This document shows positions 7,154 through 8,149 of a DNA stretch of 8,149 nt, one piece after another (the first letter of the stretch is position 1; every line of letters starts with the position of its first letter). Source of the stretch: Rhodoferax sp. (GTDB lineage: Bacteria > Pseudomonadota > Gammaproteobacteria > Burkholderiales > Burkholderiaceae_C). Location of the stretch: contig JAQSDS010000029.1 in the NCBI GenBank assembly GCA_029946045.1, positions 1-8,149 on the forward strand, in the 5' to 3' direction. The position numbers and the translations under genes are program-made. The notes below the pieces were generated by a model, which did not search any database, was not told where the DNA came from, and saw only the letters and a program-made list of their open reading frames with translations.

Positions 7154-7161
7154 ACCGTCCC

Positions 7162-7779
7162 ATGTTCAAAAAATCCGGTTTCGTTTTGCTACTTGCCCAC
7201 GGCATGGCCGCCATGGCTCAGACTGTCAGCGGCAATGTCTTTTGCGCAGGAACCACGTTTGACCCCTCGCCTGCCTCTGTATCCGTCAGCGGCACCGTTG
7301 CTGCACCCGACACTGGTCTGCCCGGTGCAGTCTGGGTTGGTATCGAAGACCCGGCAAAGCCTGGTTATCCAGCGGCATTCTTGTCACCCAGTGGCTGGGC
7401 GGCCTGGACGACAGGTGGCTTTCCAACTTACGTTGAAACTCCGGCCATGGGTTCGAGTTTTTCGTACACGGCGTGCATCCCCAGTTCACCTTCCGGCGGT
7501 GGTTGTGCTGCAACCAGTGCCGATTTTGTGGGGTGGAACGTCTACGCGGGCTACGGCGTGTTAACCCTTGAGCATCAGACCTTGATCGCCAAACGTCGCG
7601 CCTCGCTCGACCTGGCCAAACCCTGGCTACAACAAAGGGGAAAGTGGCGCGCAGACTATGACGACGACCTTGCCTTTCGCAACGCACTCATTCAAAAATC
7701 GGCCAACGATGGCCGTTGGGGTGTGGCGCTGACAGTGCCCTATATCAACTGCACCCCGCTCGAATCCGGTGGCCAATGA
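7162..7779 (+). CDS. Exported small protein with four cysteines, function unknown
   Basis: 205-aa protein that I do not recognise. The N-terminus is a clear Sec signal peptide: MFKK positive region, hydrophobic core GFVLLLAHGMAAM, and AMA just before a likely cleavage near residues 19-20. The mature part is rich in Gly, Ser, Pro and aromatic residues and is probably beta-structured (about 20-135), with a more charged helical segment (about 143-190) containing KPWLQQRGKWRADYDDD. Cysteines at 28, 105, 115 and 197 could form two disulphides in the periplasm. There are no further membrane helices and no lipobox. It is followed 18 bp later by the 7798 gene on the same strand, probably in one operon. 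An exported protein in a transfer region could be a pilus- or channel-associated factor, but that is only context. Confidence 0.75.
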   Translation: MFKKSGFVLLLAHGMAAMAQTVSGNVFCAGTTFDPSPASVSVSGTVAAPDTGLPGAVWVGIEDPAKPGYPAAFLSPSGWAAWTTGGFPTYVETPAMGSSFSYTACIPSSPSGGGCAATSADFVGWNVYAGYGVLTLEHQTLIAKRRASLDLAKPWLQQRGKWRADYDDDLAFRNALIQKSANDGRWGVALTVPYINCTPLESGGQ

Positions 7780-7797
7780 CTTTAGCCGGTGGCATCT

Positions 7798-8149
7798 ATG
7801 GAAAATCTCACCCCTGATCAACACAAGCGAATTGCCCTGCTGGATGCCTTTGAGGCCATCACAGCACCTGAGCGGGCCATTCGCAATGGCGGCATTGATC
7901 AACATGAACAGGAATTCCGGGAAAAATGGCTGCAACTGCAGTCCAGCATGGAAGCCACGCGCGGCGGTCTGCAGGCCAGACTGAAGGGGCTCAATGCCTC
8001 CGAGCCATCCATTGCTGCGTCGGTGGTCATCGAGCTGGCCAAACTCACGGAAGGCTACTACGCCGAAAAAGACAAGGCCGCACGCGAACTCGATGGCCAG
8101 CTTGTCAAACCGAAAAGCTGGCTTGATTTCTTGAAGGAAACGAAGCTCG
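7798..8149 (+). CDS. Hypothetical helical protein, 3' end outside the window
   Basis: An open frame of 117 codons from ATG 7798 that is still open at the right edge. The protein begins MENLTPDQHKRIALLDAFEA, is highly charged and predicted mostly alpha-helical, and has no signal peptide or membrane segment, so it is likely cytosolic. GGTGG (7788-7792) lies 5 bases before the ATG. A GTG at 7789 in the same frame is an alternative start, with a stop just upstream at 7783. The end of the visible part (KSWLDFLKE, about 106-114) faintly recalls the helical tails of relaxase-type mobilisation proteins, but this is too weak to name it. It lies 18 bp after the exported-protein gene and is probably co-transcribed with it. 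Confidence 0.65.
   Translation, partial: MENLTPDQHKRIALLDAFEAITAPERAIRNGGIDQHEQEFREKWLQLQSSMEATRGGLQARLKGLNASEPSIAASVVIELAKLTEGYYAEKDKAARELDGQLVKPKSWLDFLKETKL

Larger units (their letters stand above)
6774..7161. other. 388-bp divergent intergenic region with tRNA remnants and hairpins
   Basis: Non-coding stretch between res (-) and the exported-protein gene (+). From left to right it holds the res leader (6774-6866, no convincing sigma-70 promoter), a perfect 10-bp stem hairpin (6871-6900), a - strand tRNA-Phe 3' half (6906-6955), 47 bp of unrecognised DNA, a + strand tRNA 5' half (7003-7041), a 6-bp inverted repeat AGCGCA/TGCGCT (7042-7047 and 7063-7068), and an 11-bp inverted repeat (7086-7138) before the next start. 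No integrase gene or convincing protein-coding gene lies here. It reads like a recombination junction rather than a simple promoter region. Confidence 0.7.

Noticed and set aside
1949..7161. Direct repeats or target-site duplication flanking the restriction-modification cassette
   Set aside because: Comparing the two flanks by eye gave only very short chance matches, so no transposition boundary can be claimed.

Overview
The window looks like accessory DNA (a conjugative plasmid or integrative element) from a betaproteobacterium. The best guess is Burkholderiales/Comamonadaceae. This rests on moderately high GC, the coding style, and a tRNA-Phe 3' half that resembles, from memory, the genes of that group. 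No taxonomic marker gene is present, so the host is an inference.

Layout. (1) At 1-1948, on the + strand, lie the end of a virB9-type gene and a complete virB10-type gene. They overlap by 4 bases (ATGA) and encode core-complex parts of a type IV secretion/conjugation machine. (2) At 2013-6773, on the - strand and facing virB10, is an intact two-gene restriction-modification unit: a type III-like Res helicase-nuclease (911 aa), then 6 bp later a beta-class DNA methyltransferase Mod (672 aa). Res is promoter-proximal and Mod distal, the reverse of the mod-res order of classical type III systems. (3) At 6774-7161 is a 388-bp non-coding stretch dense in structure. It holds a terminator-like hairpin on the - strand, the 3' half of a tRNA-Phe on the - strand (anticodon stem to CCA), the 5' half of a different, Lys-like tRNA on the + strand, and a perfect 11-bp inverted repeat just upstream of the next gene. 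(4) At 7162-8149, on the + strand, are a small exported four-cysteine protein of unknown function and the start of a helical, charged cytosolic protein that runs off the window.

How the parts fit. The restriction-modification unit lies inverted between + strand genes that may all belong to one transfer region. The tRNA remnants beside its 5' end look like integration or recombination scars. The simplest reading is a defence cassette in a mobile element next to an old tRNA-type attachment site. No integrase, transposase or clear direct repeats are visible, so the insertion mechanism is unproven. The most unusual items are the res-mod gene order, the lack of a Shine-Dalgarno at the res start, and the two half-tRNAs of different identity facing each other, each ending near its anticodon arm.
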